Made by a program: the position numbers and the translations under genes. The notes under the pieces are model-generated. The model worked only from the letters and a program-made list of their open reading frames with translations, was not told the origin of the DNA and did no database searches. Shown here piece by piece: positions 47,234 to 55,922 of a DNA stretch of 64,000 nucleotides. The stretch covers positions 558,001 through 622,000 of the forward strand of contig NZ_JAKQYM010000001.1 in NCBI RefSeq assembly GCF_022662535.1. The letters are read 5' to 3'. Numbering within the stretch: the stretch's first letter is position 1; each line of letters begins with the position of its first letter. Source of the DNA: Polaribacter marinus (GTDB lineage: Bacteria; Bacteroidota; Bacteroidia; Flavobacteriales; Flavobacteriaceae).

Positions 47234-48373
47234 TTAGTTCATCTTTTCAAAAAAAGTAAAACTATAATTTGGTAATAAATCAGGGTTTGTAATTTTAATA
47301 ATATCTTTTAAAACTAAATCAGGTCTTGTAGAGGCTAATTCATAATAAATGACACCACCTGTTTTTCCTTTTTTAGTAGAAGGTGTGTAAATTTTATCAT
47401 TTTGAAAAGATGAAAATTTAGTGTATAATTGATTACTTTTTAGCAACTGTTCTTTAGAAGAAAAATAACCAGGAGCAATCCAATAATCAGCTTCTTTTCC
47501 TTTGTCAAAAACACTTTCAAAACTTAAAGATAAACTTCCTTTTCCTTTGGTGTTTTTCCATAAATAATCCACATTAGCATCTATTAAAAACTGAGCAACA
47601 AAACTTTCTCCAGCAGGCAGACTCCATATGTCTTTACTCATAATTGCACCCGATAAAATAGTTGGTTTTTTGGTTGATTTTTTTGCTAATTTTTTTGCTT
47701 CTATATAATTTTTTTCAATGACCTTAAAAATGCTATCAGCCTGTTTTTCTTTATCAAATAAAATACCAAAAAACTTAATCCATTCTGCTCTTCCTAAAGG
47801 AGTTTCTTCAAGCCAATCTCCATTATAAACAACATTAATTCCTGCTTTTTTTATAGTTGTTAGAGATTTATCTGCAGAAGAAACACTATAACCTACTACT
47901 AAATCTGGTTGTAAGTTTAATAGAATTTCGGTGTTTAAAGAACTTTCTTTTCCTATTTCTTTTATTATTCCCTCATCAATTAATTGTCTAGTTTTTTCTG
48001 ATGATACATACTTTCCATAAGGAAAACCAACAATAGTATTTTCTTTATTGAGCAATTCTACCATTGGAATATGTGTTGTTGAGGTTACAACTATTTTTTT
48101 AATAGGAACTTTAATTATATTGTATTTATAATCTAGTATGCTATCGGTTTTATTTTCTTTTATGATGTATTCAAAAACATCTTTAGAATTTTGGTAAGTA
48201 GATTTTATGATTAATTTTTTAACGCCCTTTTCATTAACAATATCAAAACCTTTGGCATATTTAATGTTACTTTCAGAAGTCGTTTTTGTGTCAACTTTTA
48301 GAATTTCTTTTTTACAAGAAAATACGAGTATAACAAGGATTAAAAAAAATAAATTCTGTGTACTTTTCATCAT
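47234..48373 (-). CDS. BtuF-like substrate-binding lipoprotein
   Basis: About 379 residues (start ATG 48373 or 48370; the frame is open one codon further). Lipobox LVFSC gives a lipid-anchored periplasmic protein. The fold is the cobalamin/siderophore class III binding type: KKIVVTSTTHIPMVELLNKE, NLQPDLVVGYSVSSAD, IKFFGILFDKEKQAD and IWSLPAGESFVAQFLIDANV. Placement opposite a B12-riboswitch-controlled btuB makes cobalamin the best guess. No permease/ATPase genes are near. It ends 7 bases from the convergent LuxR-type gene. Confidence 0.82.
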   Translation of the reverse strand: MMKSTQNLFFLILVILVFSCKKEILKVDTKTTSESNIKYAKGFDIVNEKGVKKLIIKSTYQNSKDVFEYIIKENKTDSILDYKYNIIKVPIKKIVVTSTTHIPMVELLNKENTIVGFPYGKYVSSEKTRQLIDEGIIKEIGKESSLNTEILLNLQPDLVVGYSVSSADKSLTTIKKAGINVVYNGDWLEETPLGRAEWIKFFGILFDKEKQADSIFKVIEKNYIEAKKLAKKSTKKPTILSGAIMSKDIWSLPAGESFVAQFLIDANVDYLWKNTKGKGSLSLSFESVFDKGKEADYWIAPGYFSSKEQLLKSNQLYTKFSSFQNDKIYTPSTKKGKTGGVIYYELASTRPDLVLKDIIKITNPDLLPNYSFTFFEKMN

Positions 48374-48406
48374 CAAAAATAATTTGACAACAAGATTACA
48401 AAATTG

Positions 48407-48437
48407 TTTTGTAAAATCAATTTATAAACTACATTTG
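48407..48437 (+). promoter_or_regulatory. Promoter of the btuB riboswitch transcript
   Basis: TTTTG (48407-48411), an 18-base spacer and TACATTTG (48430-48437) match the Bacteroidota consensus. Transcription would begin near 48444, at the base of riboswitch stem P1. An 8-bp inverted repeat TTACAAAA/TTTTGTAA (48398-48413, 3-base loop) overlaps the -33 box and could be an operator for the divergent btuF-like gene. Confidence 0.65.
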
Positions 48438-48440
48438 TCG

Positions 48441-48619
48441 TGATTTTGGTTTTGATGTTAAAATCATTTTACATCAAATTAAAAGGGAATCTAGTTAAAA
48501 TCTAGAGCTGTTCCCGCAACTGTAAGCTAAAAAGCTTGTAACTAATTCTTTAACCACTGACATTTTTTTGTTGGGAAGGTCAGTTACAAGACGCAAGTCA
48601 GGAGACCTGCCAAAAATCA
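48441..48619 (+). ncRNA. Cobalamin (B12) riboswitch
   Basis: Conserved elements in order: GGGAATCT with GTTCCCGCAACTGTAA around 48485-48528, a CCACTG element near 48555, and the B12 box AAGTCAGGAGACCTGCC (48595-48611). P1 can close between TGATTTTGG (48441-48449) and CCAAAAATCA (48610-48619). It is followed about 97 bases later by the btuB ATG, so adenosylcobalamin would be expected to reduce btuB expression. No clear intrinsic terminator was seen between P1 and the start, so control at translation initiation is more likely (inference). Confidence 0.93.
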
Positions 48620-48715
48620 AAAAAAGAGTTAAAAACTTTCGGGATAAAAGTTTATGTACCAATCTATATTTGTACACAAAATTTACCTGATTTATTGAAA
48701 ATCAAATTTATTAAA

Positions 48716-50653
48716 ATGAAAAAACAATTACTAATTGTAAGTGTATTGGCATGTAGTTTTGTCAACACCAATTTTTTTGCACAGCAAAAAGAAAAGGTAG
48801 AAACTTTAGATGAGGTTGTACTAACTGCAACTAAGTTTAAACTAAAAAAAGAGAATACTGGTAAAGTAATTCAAAAAATCACGCAAAAACAATTGCAACA
48901 AAATGCAGGTAAGAATGTTGTTGACATCTTAAATATGATTGCAGGGATTGATGTTAGAGGGGTAAATTCTAATGCATCAGAACCTAGAAGTATAAATATT
49001 AGAGGTGGTAGAAGTAGACAGGTTTTGGTTTTGATAGACGGAGTACCTGTAACAGATCAATCAGGTATAAACCAAGAATTTGATTTACGTTTGTTGGCTT
49101 TAAGTCAAATAGAATCTATTGAAATTCTAAAAGGAGCTTCATCTACGCTATATGGTTCTGGAGCTGCAACTGCAGTTATCAATATTCTTTTAAAGAAAGC
49201 TTCTAAAAATCAAATCTCTGGTTCTTTTGAAACAAGTTTAGGTACAAATAATACAGCAAAGATTACAGGTAGTGGTTTATCTGATAAAAATCAAAATGTA
49301 AATTTAAACGGATCATTGGGAAAATTTAATTTTTTAGGATCTTTTAGTATTACTGGAATTGATGGAATGTCGTCTGCAAAAAGTAAAACGAATACTGAGT
49401 TTGATAAAGATGCATTTCATAGGAAAAATACATTATTAAAATTAGGATATGATTTTAGCAAAAATATGAGTGTTGAAACGTTTTTAAATTATGATGAGTT
49501 TGATTATAATTTTGATGCTGGTGCATTTTCGGATAGTGATGTAAATACAGGGAATCAAGAACAATTTAGAGTTGGAGTAAAGCCTAAATTTTCTTATAAG
49601 AATGGTCAAGTTTATTTATTAGCTTCTTTAAATGTGGTAGAAAGAGATGTAGATCAATTCAATTCTTATGCAGGAACTTTAGATAATTATGAGTTTGTAG
49701 GTAGAAGTATTAATCTAGATTTGGTAAATAAATACGATTTTAAAGAGATTAATTTTCAATTAATTACGGGGTTAAACTATCAAAAACACAGTAATAATAC
49801 CGTAACTCCGTTTGCTATTATAGATAAATCTGTGGCTAATTTTAGTACAATAGATCCGTATGCAAGTGTTGTCTATATCTCAAATTATGGTTTAAGTGTA
49901 AATGTTGGTGGACGACTAAATATTCATAATGTCTATGGAAATCATTTGGTTTATGATGGAAATTTAGCGTATTCAGTTTTAAAAAATGAAACCGCTTCTG
50001 TAAAATTATTAACGTCATATAGTACAGCGTTTATAGCACCAAGTTTATACCAATTATATGATGGTTTTGCAGGCAACTTAGATTTGAAACCAGAATCTAA
50101 CAAAACTTTTGAAGTTGGTTTTGATGCTAGCTATAAAGATTGGTTAAAATTAGATGCTGTATATTTTAATAGAAAAGAAGATGATGCTATTGTTTATAAT
50201 AATAGTACTTATAAATATGCTAATGGATCTTCTAACTCAAATGGATTTGAAGTTAATTCAGTAATATCTCCAGTAAGTTTTTTAACATTTAATGCATCTT
50301 ATACTTATGTAGATAAAGATGAATTAGAAGATTTTAACGACTATATTCCAGCTAATAAAATTGTTGCAGGTGTAGATATCACGGTCTTAGAGAATACTTT
50401 TTTTAATTTTACATATAGAAGTGTAGGGGAGAGAACATATTTTGATAGATATGGTTCTTTTGGTGCTTTTGGTGCCGATGTAATTTTACCGAGCTATCAA
50501 GTATTAGATTTTAGTGCAAATTATAAGTTATTAAATGAAACAGTAACATTGTTTGGTGCTGTTACAAATTTATTAAACGAAGATTACGATGATATTTTAG
50601 GGTATTCTACACGTGGTAGAAATATTAAGTTTGGAGTAAGGCTACAATTTTAA
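48716..50653 (+). CDS. btuB: TonB-dependent vitamin B12 receptor
   Basis: 645 residues from ATG 48716; the open frame begins at a TTG 21 bases earlier, but the ATG gives a clean signal peptide (MKKQLLIVSVLACSFVNTNF). TonB box-like LDEVVLTAT, plug domain (NVVDILNMIAGIDVRGVNSN, RGGRSRQVLVLIDGVPVTD, ILKGASSTLYGSGAATAVIN) and a barrel ending GRNIKFGVRLQF. The upstream cobalamin riboswitch identifies the ligand as a corrinoid. Works with the btuF-like lipoprotein on the opposite strand. Confidence 0.92.
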   Translation: MKKQLLIVSVLACSFVNTNFFAQQKEKVETLDEVVLTATKFKLKKENTGKVIQKITQKQLQQNAGKNVVDILNMIAGIDVRGVNSNASEPRSINIRGGRSRQVLVLIDGVPVTDQSGINQEFDLRLLALSQIESIEILKGASSTLYGSGAATAVINILLKKASKNQISGSFETSLGTNNTAKITGSGLSDKNQNVNLNGSLGKFNFLGSFSITGIDGMSSAKSKTNTEFDKDAFHRKNTLLKLGYDFSKNMSVETFLNYDEFDYNFDAGAFSDSDVNTGNQEQFRVGVKPKFSYKNGQVYLLASLNVVERDVDQFNSYAGTLDNYEFVGRSINLDLVNKYDFKEINFQLITGLNYQKHSNNTVTPFAIIDKSVANFSTIDPYASVVYISNYGLSVNVGGRLNIHNVYGNHLVYDGNLAYSVLKNETASVKLLTSYSTAFIAPSLYQLYDGFAGNLDLKPESNKTFEVGFDASYKDWLKLDAVYFNRKEDDAIVYNNSTYKYANGSSNSNGFEVNSVISPVSFLTFNASYTYVDKDELEDFNDYIPANKIVAGVDITVLENTFFNFTYRSVGERTYFDRYGSFGAFGADVILPSYQVLDFSANYKLLNETVTLFGAVTNLLNEDYDDILGYSTRGRNIKFGVRLQF

Positions 50654-50687
50654 CTTTTCTTACTTATTAAATATTTAATTGATAATT

Positions 50688-50724
50688 ATAAAAAACCTTC
50701 TTTAAATCTAAAGAAGGTTTTTAT
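50688..50724. terminator. Bidirectional terminator after btuB
   Basis: 14-bp stem AAAAACCTTCTTTA/TAAAGAAGGTTTTT (50691-50704 and 50709-50722) with loop AATC; T/A runs on both sides. It is shared by btuB and the convergent satD operon. Confidence 0.88.
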
Positions 50725-50726
50725 AA

Positions 50727-51239
50727 TTATAGTAATTTCTTTACTTCATTTTTTATAAATGAAATAGCTGTTTCTGTAGGGGGGAGAGTTTTAGAGTAAT
50801 CTATTAAAATATTTTCTCTTAAGTTGTTTGCTGAATTAGATGTTTTTGCAGCTTGTTTTAATTTATTAATAACAGCATTTTTTGCAGCAACTATTGCCGT
50901 CCAAGAATCGTTAGAAATGTATATTTGTTGCACTAAATTATGTTCAAATTCTTGCTCTATATTTGCTATTAATAATTGTAAATATTCATTGGTGTTCTCC
51001 GAGATTGGTTTTACTCTAACCAATATTTTAATAGGGTTAATACGCTCACAAAACAATGTCATTCGCTCATAAGCATGTAGTTTAATAGGTAAAGAATCTT
51101 TTTTTTTGCCAGTTAAAAGTTCTATTTTTTTATCTGTGTTTTCTTTTTTTACAATGCTATTAAACATGTAATACGTAACAAAGCCGGTAACTACAGCTGG
51201 TAAAATATAGGCAATACTTTCTAATAATTTGTCTTCCAT
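50727..51239 (-). CDS. Membrane-anchored protein, third gene of the satD operon
   Basis: 170 residues. One N-terminal membrane helix (about 9-28, IAYILPAVVTGFVTYYMF) followed by a cytosolic part with HAYERMTLFCERINPIKILVR, LLIANIEQEFEHNLVQQIYI and NDSWTAIVAAKN. I recall similar short proteins in many Flavobacteria but no established role. It starts only 3 bases after the stop of the DUF3307 gene and ends at a strong terminator, so it is co-transcribed with satD and DUF3307. Could be a regulator or assembly partner of the DUF3307 protein (inference). Confidence 0.8.
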   Translation of the reverse strand: MEDKLLESIAYILPAVVTGFVTYYMFNSIVKKENTDKKIELLTGKKKDSLPIKLHAYERMTLFCERINPIKILVRVKPISENTNEYLQLLIANIEQEFEHNLVQQIYISNDSWTAIVAAKNAVINKLKQAAKTSNSANNLRENILIDYSKTLPPTETAISFIKNEVKKLL

Positions 51240-51242
51240 AAA

Positions 51243-51962
51243 TTAGATTAAATTTAAAAGATACAAATATAGAACTCCTAAAAAGATAGCAAAGCCAAAA
51301 CTTAATAAAGTACCAATTAAAATATATTCTGTCAGTTTCCTGTCTTTTGACGAAGTTAAGTCTCCAAATCTAAAAACTGATTTAGCAGCCAATAAAAAAC
51401 CAATAGCTTCCCAATGATTGCTAATTACAAATGTAAAAACAAATAAGCGTTCTAAAATTCCTATGTAGCGTCCTGCTTTAGCAAGTGAGTCATCATTTTC
51501 TTTTTTGTTTTCAGGATTCCATTGTGTAATAATTATTTTAATGATAATTGCAGAAACAGATATTATTAAGAGTAAAAAAATGAGCAATAACAAATTTTTT
51601 TCTGTGATGATATCTTCTAGTGAAAATGAATAATCTGTATACATCGAACTAGCTAGTAACAGAATTAAAAGACGTGAAATTTGATCGATAAAAAACCAAA
51701 TCCGTGTTGTTTTCTTTTTTTGAAGATATAATTTTAGAATATCAATAATATAATGAGAACTAATAATTAATAAAAAACCTAACCAATATTCTTTTAAATT
51801 GAATTTAAGTACAAGTAATAATAAAAGTGCATGAACACCTATATGAAAGTATAATTTTAAAGATTTTACTTTCTTTTTTTCTTTGTCTTTTACCCAGTTT
51901 TCTGGTTGAAAAACAAAATCACCTAAAATATGTGCTAATAAAAATTTTAAGAATATTAACAT
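51243..51962 (-). CDS. DUF3307 family membrane protein
   Basis: 239 residues with about six or seven hydrophobic helices. The start MLIFLKFLLAHILGDFVFQP, followed by WVKDKEKKK and LYFHIGVHALLLLL, has the conserved His and Asp residues of the DUF3307 family, a group of membrane proteins often next to satD. ISSHYIIDILKLY is a second His/Asp motif. Function unknown; the polar residues inside membrane helices could bind a metal or small ligand. Starts 2 bases after satD, so it is translationally linked. Confidence 0.88.
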   Translation of the reverse strand: MLIFLKFLLAHILGDFVFQPENWVKDKEKKKVKSLKLYFHIGVHALLLLLVLKFNLKEYWLGFLLIISSHYIIDILKLYLQKKKTTRIWFFIDQISRLLILLLASSMYTDYSFSLEDIITEKNLLLLIFLLLIISVSAIIIKIIITQWNPENKKENDDSLAKAGRYIGILERLFVFTFVISNHWEAIGFLLAAKSVFRFGDLTSSKDRKLTEYILIGTLLSFGFAIFLGVLYLYLLNLI

Positions 51963-51964
51963 AA

Positions 51965-52579
51965 TTATACGTTTATCTTTTGTTTGATTAATTTCCTAAA
52001 ACGCTTTTCCAATTTCATAATAGGTTCAAATCCAGCACGTTTTTGTCTTTCACTAACTCTTCCTTGTGTAATTCCTAAAAGAGTAGCTATTTCATTTTGA
52101 GTAATATTTTTAGATTCTAAAGACAATTTAAAAACTTCTGCAGAATTTTTTGTCCAAGAATCCATTGTCAATAACGCCAAGTCAAAAGCAATATTTAGCT
52201 CTTCATCTAGTTCTTGCCATGGTGTCTTTATAGCAATAGTTTGTTTTTTTAAATAGGTGTCAAAGGCGAAACCAGAATTAATAAAAGCTTCTCCGTTAGA
52301 TGTTGTGATTTCATCCACATTAAATTCTTTTTTACCTATTCCAATACCGATTCTAACATCAATATTCTCTATTGATTTTAAGTGGGATTTTAATTTTAAT
52401 GCTGCATAAAATGCTTGCTCACAGTTTTTGATTTCTAATTGAAAACTGTCACCTCTATAAATTTGCCAAGTTTTAGGAGCATTACCAAATGATCTTAAGA
52501 TGTCTTTTAGTGTTTCTATCCAAAAATGATCTTCATTTTTTCTAGATTTGATGATGTCTCCTGTTAAAATACTGGTCAT
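51965..52579 (-). CDS. SatD family regulator: cyclase-like domain plus helix-turn-helix
   Basis: 204 residues, ATG start. The N-terminal part has TSILTGDIIKSRK (Asp8), IYRGDSFQLEI (Asp44) and NIDVRIGIGIGKKEF (76-86), in the order and spacing of class III nucleotidyl cyclase motifs (metal Asp, GD motif, RIGI loop); this resemblance is my reading and is not an established activity. The C-terminal part (about 159-195: ITQNEIATLLGITQGRVSER) is a helix-turn-helix. The family name comes from a Streptococcus acid-tolerance gene. It is the first gene of a three-gene operon and lies just downstream of three palindromes (52633-52708) that are likely its own binding sites. Confidence 0.85.
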   Translation of the reverse strand: MTSILTGDIIKSRKNEDHFWIETLKDILRSFGNAPKTWQIYRGDSFQLEIKNCEQAFYAALKLKSHLKSIENIDVRIGIGIGKKEFNVDEITTSNGEAFINSGFAFDTYLKKQTIAIKTPWQELDEELNIAFDLALLTMDSWTKNSAEVFKLSLESKNITQNEIATLLGITQGRVSERQKRAGFEPIMKLEKRFRKLIKQKINV

Positions 52580-52598
52580 TATTAGTATAAAATTTAAG

Positions 52599-52628
52599 CA
52601 AATATATAGTTTCTTTAGTTAAATCGAA
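52599..52628 (-). promoter_or_regulatory. Promoter of the satD operon
   Basis: On the minus strand TTCG (52628-52625, near TTTG) and TATATTTG (52606-52599) are separated by 18 bases, close to the Bacteroidota consensus. Transcription would start near 52592, 13 bases before the satD ATG. The first palindrome (52633-52652) ends 4 bases upstream of the -33 box, a position more typical for an activator than for a repressor. Confidence 0.55.
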
Positions 52629-52632
52629 AAAA

Positions 52633-52708
52633 TATCTGCCTATAAGCAGATATTTTTAATTATCTGCTCATAAGCAGATATTATATTTTATCTGTTTATA
52701 GGCAGATA
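52633..52708. promoter_or_regulatory. Array of three 20-bp palindromic operators with 28-bp period
   Basis: Three copies of the palindrome TATCTGCTTATAAGCAGATA (consensus) at 52633-52652, 52661-52680 and 52689-52708. Copy 1 has CCTATAAG in its centre, copy 2 CTCATAAG, and copy 3 GTTTATAG with GGCAGATA on the right. The start positions are exactly 28 bp apart, leaving 8 bp between copies. They lie upstream of the satD promoter and between satD and uvrD, and SatD has a helix-turn-helix, so they are the likely SatD-binding sites. A single perfect copy contains an AT-rich half-site TATCTGC. Confidence 0.85.
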
Positions 52709-52817
52709 AATGAATGGTTTTATGAAAATAATTTGTGAATAAAAATTAAAGATCTTCCTTATTAGAAACAAATAGTTTGGTTAAATTCACGTTTTCAAAC
52801 TCTTTCAAAAAAAACTA

Positions 52818-55139
52818 TTGAATACTTATTTAAATTCTTTAAACGAAGCTCAAAAACAAGCTGTCTTACAAAAAGATGGCCCAATGATAATAATAGCAGG
52901 AGCAGGTTCTGGTAAAACGCGTGTATTAACTTATAGAATTGCACATTTAATGCAACAAGGAGTTGATGCTTTTAATATTTTATCACTCACATTTACCAAC
53001 AAAGCAGCAAGAGAAATGAAAGAAAGAATTGCAGGAGTTGTTGGGGTAAGTGAAGCAAAAAATTTGTGGATGGGAACTTTTCACTCTGTGTTTGCAAGAA
53101 TTTTACGTTCGGAAGCAGATAAGTTGGGTTTTCCAAGCAATTTTACGATTTACGATTCTCAAGATTCTGTTAGATTGATTTCTGCAATTATCAAAGAAAT
53201 GAATTTAGATAAAGAACGTTATAAACCAAAACAAATTTTAAATAGAATTTCATCATTTAAAAATAGTTTGATAACGGTAAGAGCCTATTTTAATAACTCA
53301 GATTTACAAGAAGCAGATTTACATGCAAGTAGGCCAAAAGTTGGAGAAATTTACAAAGAATATGTTGATAGATGCTTTAAAGCAGGGGCAATGGATTTTG
53401 ATGATTTATTATTAAGAACCAATGAATTACTAGCACGTTTTCCAGAATCTTTAGCAAAATATCAAGACCGGTTTAGATATATTATGGTTGATGAGTATCA
53501 AGATACAAATCACTCACAATACCTAATTGTAAAAGCTTTAGCAGATCGCTTTCAAAATATTTGTGTGGTTGGTGATGACTCGCAAAGTATCTATAGTTTT
53601 AGAGGGGCAAATATTCAGAATATTTTAAACTTTCAAAAAGATTATCCAGAAGTAAAAACATTTAAATTAGAACAAAATTACCGCTCTACAAGTAATATTG
53701 TAAACGCAGCAAATTCTGTAATAGCAAGAAATAAAACCAAATTAGATAAAGAGGTTTGGACTTCTAATGATGCTGGAGATGCGATAAATGTTATGCGTAC
53801 AATTTCTGATGGAGAAGAAGGTCGTTTTGTAGCACAATCCATTTGGGAAAATCAAATGAACCATCAATTAAGTTCTGATGATTTTTGTGTGCTGTATAGA
53901 ACAAATTCACAATCTAGAGCTATTGAAGATGCGCTGCGTAAAAAAGGGATTGATTATAAAATTTATGGTGGAATTTCTTTTTATCAAAGAAAAGAAATCA
54001 AAGATATACTGTCTTATTTACGTATTTTAATCAATCCAAATGATGAAGAAGCTTTAAAAAGAATTATCAATTATCCTGCTCGTGGAATTGGAGCAACTAC
54101 AATAGATAAATTAACTATAGCAGCAAATCATTATAAAAAATCAATTTTCGATATTATAAAATATATAGATAAAATTGATTTAAAAATAAATGCTGGAACC
54201 AAAAATAAACTTCAGAATTTTATGAACATGATGTTGCGACTTCAAATAGAATCGCAAACAAAAAATGCTTTTGAAATCGCTGAAACAGTTGTAAAACAAA
54301 CCCAGTTAATTAAAGATTTAGAAAAAGATGGAACGCCAGAAGCTGTTAGTAAAGTAGAAAATGTTCAAGAACTTTTAAACGGAATAAAAGATTTTATTAC
54401 CGATAAAATTGAAGAAGGTCAAGATACTTCTTTAACTACGTTTTTAGAAGATGTTGCCTTGGCTACAGATTTTGATGCTAAAAAAGATGATGATAAACCA
54501 TCTGTTTCTTTAATGACAATTCATCAATCAAAAGGATTAGAGTACTTATATGTTTATATTGTTGGTTTAGAAGAAAATTTATTTCCTTCTGCAATGAGTA
54601 TGAATACTAGAAGTGAGCTAGAAGAAGAACGAAGATTATTTTATGTTGCATTAACTAGAGCAGAAAAAGTAGCTTACCTATCTTATGCACAAACGCGTTA
54701 TAGATGGGGGAAATTAGTTGACGCAGAACCCAGTAGATTTTTAGAAGAAATAGATGAACAGTATTTACATTATATTACACCTAAAACTCCAGAATCTTCT
54801 GTTAATAGGTTTATAGACAAAAGTATTTTTGAGGATGCTCCTAAAGGAATTCGTTTTCAAAAACCAATTCAACGAAAGAAAATGGAACGAGATTTGGTGA
54901 AAAAGAAAGAAATCATAGTTCCTAAAAATCTTAAAAAAGTATCGCAAGCAACATCAAAAACAAACTTGTTTGATGGCAATATTGTAGTAGGTAATATCGT
55001 TGAACATAATAGATTTGGTAGTGGAGAGGTACTTGCTTTAGAAGGAAGTGGTCCTAATAAAAAAGCAGAAATCAAATTTGGTACCGTTGGTAAAAAGAAA
55101 TTGTTATTACAATTTGCAAAATTAAAAGTGATAGGTTAA
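52818..55139 (+). CDS. UvrD/PcrA-type DNA helicase
   Basis: 773 residues from TTG 52818 (MNTYLNSLNEAQKQAVLQKDG is the conserved family start; no ATG is near). SF1A helicase: Walker A AGAGSGKTRVLTYRI, TFTNKAAREMKERI, DEYQDTNHSQYLI (Walker B), VVGDDSQSIYSFRGA, LEQNYRSTSNI, MTIHQSKGLEYLYVYIVGLEE and RRLFYVALTRAE. The C-terminus has an extra UvrD-like region (IVEHNRFGSGEVLALEG, about 715-770). Acts in excision and mismatch repair and in removal of replication blocks. Diverges from the satD operon across the operator array. Confidence 0.95.
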   Translation: MNTYLNSLNEAQKQAVLQKDGPMIIIAGAGSGKTRVLTYRIAHLMQQGVDAFNILSLTFTNKAAREMKERIAGVVGVSEAKNLWMGTFHSVFARILRSEADKLGFPSNFTIYDSQDSVRLISAIIKEMNLDKERYKPKQILNRISSFKNSLITVRAYFNNSDLQEADLHASRPKVGEIYKEYVDRCFKAGAMDFDDLLLRTNELLARFPESLAKYQDRFRYIMVDEYQDTNHSQYLIVKALADRFQNICVVGDDSQSIYSFRGANIQNILNFQKDYPEVKTFKLEQNYRSTSNIVNAANSVIARNKTKLDKEVWTSNDAGDAINVMRTISDGEEGRFVAQSIWENQMNHQLSSDDFCVLYRTNSQSRAIEDALRKKGIDYKIYGGISFYQRKEIKDILSYLRILINPNDEEALKRIINYPARGIGATTIDKLTIAANHYKKSIFDIIKYIDKIDLKINAGTKNKLQNFMNMMLRLQIESQTKNAFEIAETVVKQTQLIKDLEKDGTPEAVSKVENVQELLNGIKDFITDKIEEGQDTSLTTFLEDVALATDFDAKKDDDKPSVSLMTIHQSKGLEYLYVYIVGLEENLFPSAMSMNTRSELEEERRLFYVALTRAEKVAYLSYAQTRYRWGKLVDAEPSRFLEEIDEQYLHYITPKTPESSVNRFIDKSIFEDAPKGIRFQKPIQRKKMERDLVKKKEIIVPKNLKKVSQATSKTNLFDGNIVVGNIVEHNRFGSGEVLALEGSGPNKKAEIKFGTVGKKKLLLQFAKLKVIG

Positions 55140-55268
55140 AAATTAAGAAATTAAATCTCAATTAGTCATTCATAATTCGTTATTATTAATTATTTTGCGA
55201 CTTTAAATAACTTCAATATATTAGTGTGTAATTCTTGTACTTATCAAGAACACTTCAAAAATAAATAA

Positions 55269-55919
55269 ATGACATTCGATTTAGAATACAATTCAGAAAG
55301 ACCGTTAATGATAATACCAGAATACGGCAGACATATTCAAAAATTAGTAGATCATTGTGTTGCTTTAGAAACTAAAGAAGAGCGCGATAAAATGGCAAAG
55401 GCTATTGTAGATGTAATGGGTAATTTACAACCACATTTACGAGACGTGCCAGATTTTAAACACAAATTATGGGATCAGTTAAACATTATGGCCGATTTTA
55501 AATTAGATGTAGAATCTCCTTATCCTCAACTTTCTAAAGAAGAATTGCAAGAAAAACCAGAAGCTTTACCTTATCCTAAATCTGCTTCTAGATATCGTTA
55601 TTATGGTAACAATATTCAAACAATGATAGATGTTGCATTAAGTTGGGATGATGGTGATAAAAAAGAAGCATTGGTTTTTACTATTGCTAACCACATGAAA
55701 AAATGTTATTTAAATTGGAATAAAGACACTGTAGATGATGCCGTAATTTTTAATCACTTATATGATTTATCTGATGGAAAATTAGATCTAAGAAATACCA
55801 AAGAAGAATTATCTGAAAGTAAAAATTTACTTAAGAAAAGAAATTCTCAAGGGCAAAATCACACTAAAAGCAATCAAAAGAAACCACATCATAACAATAA
55901 AAATAGAAAAAGATATTAG
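55269..55919 (+). CDS. DUF4290 domain protein
   Basis: 216 residues, ATG start, cytosolic. The segments MTFDLEYNSERPLMIIPEYG, HIQKLVDHCVALETKEERD, VMGNLQPHLRDVPDFKHKLW and YPKSASRYRYYGNNIQTMID form the DUF4290 domain (about 1-175) restricted mainly to Bacteroidota. The tail (about 185-216) is basic and Asn/Gln/His-rich (KKRNSQGQNHTKSNQKKPHH), resembling an RNA-binding or disordered tail. Function unknown. murA begins 3 bases after its stop, so the two are co-transcribed; a role in cell envelope growth is possible but only by context. Confidence 0.9.
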   Translation: MTFDLEYNSERPLMIIPEYGRHIQKLVDHCVALETKEERDKMAKAIVDVMGNLQPHLRDVPDFKHKLWDQLNIMADFKLDVESPYPQLSKEELQEKPEALPYPKSASRYRYYGNNIQTMIDVALSWDDGDKKEALVFTIANHMKKCYLNWNKDTVDDAVIFNHLYDLSDGKLDLRNTKEELSESKNLLKKRNSQGQNHTKSNQKKPHHNNKNRKRY

Positions 55920-55922
55920 TCT

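Noticed and set aside
52633..52708. CRISPR-like array of short repeats
   Set aside because: Repeats are 20 bp palindromes with 8-bp gaps and only three copies; no cas genes. Fits operators, not CRISPR.
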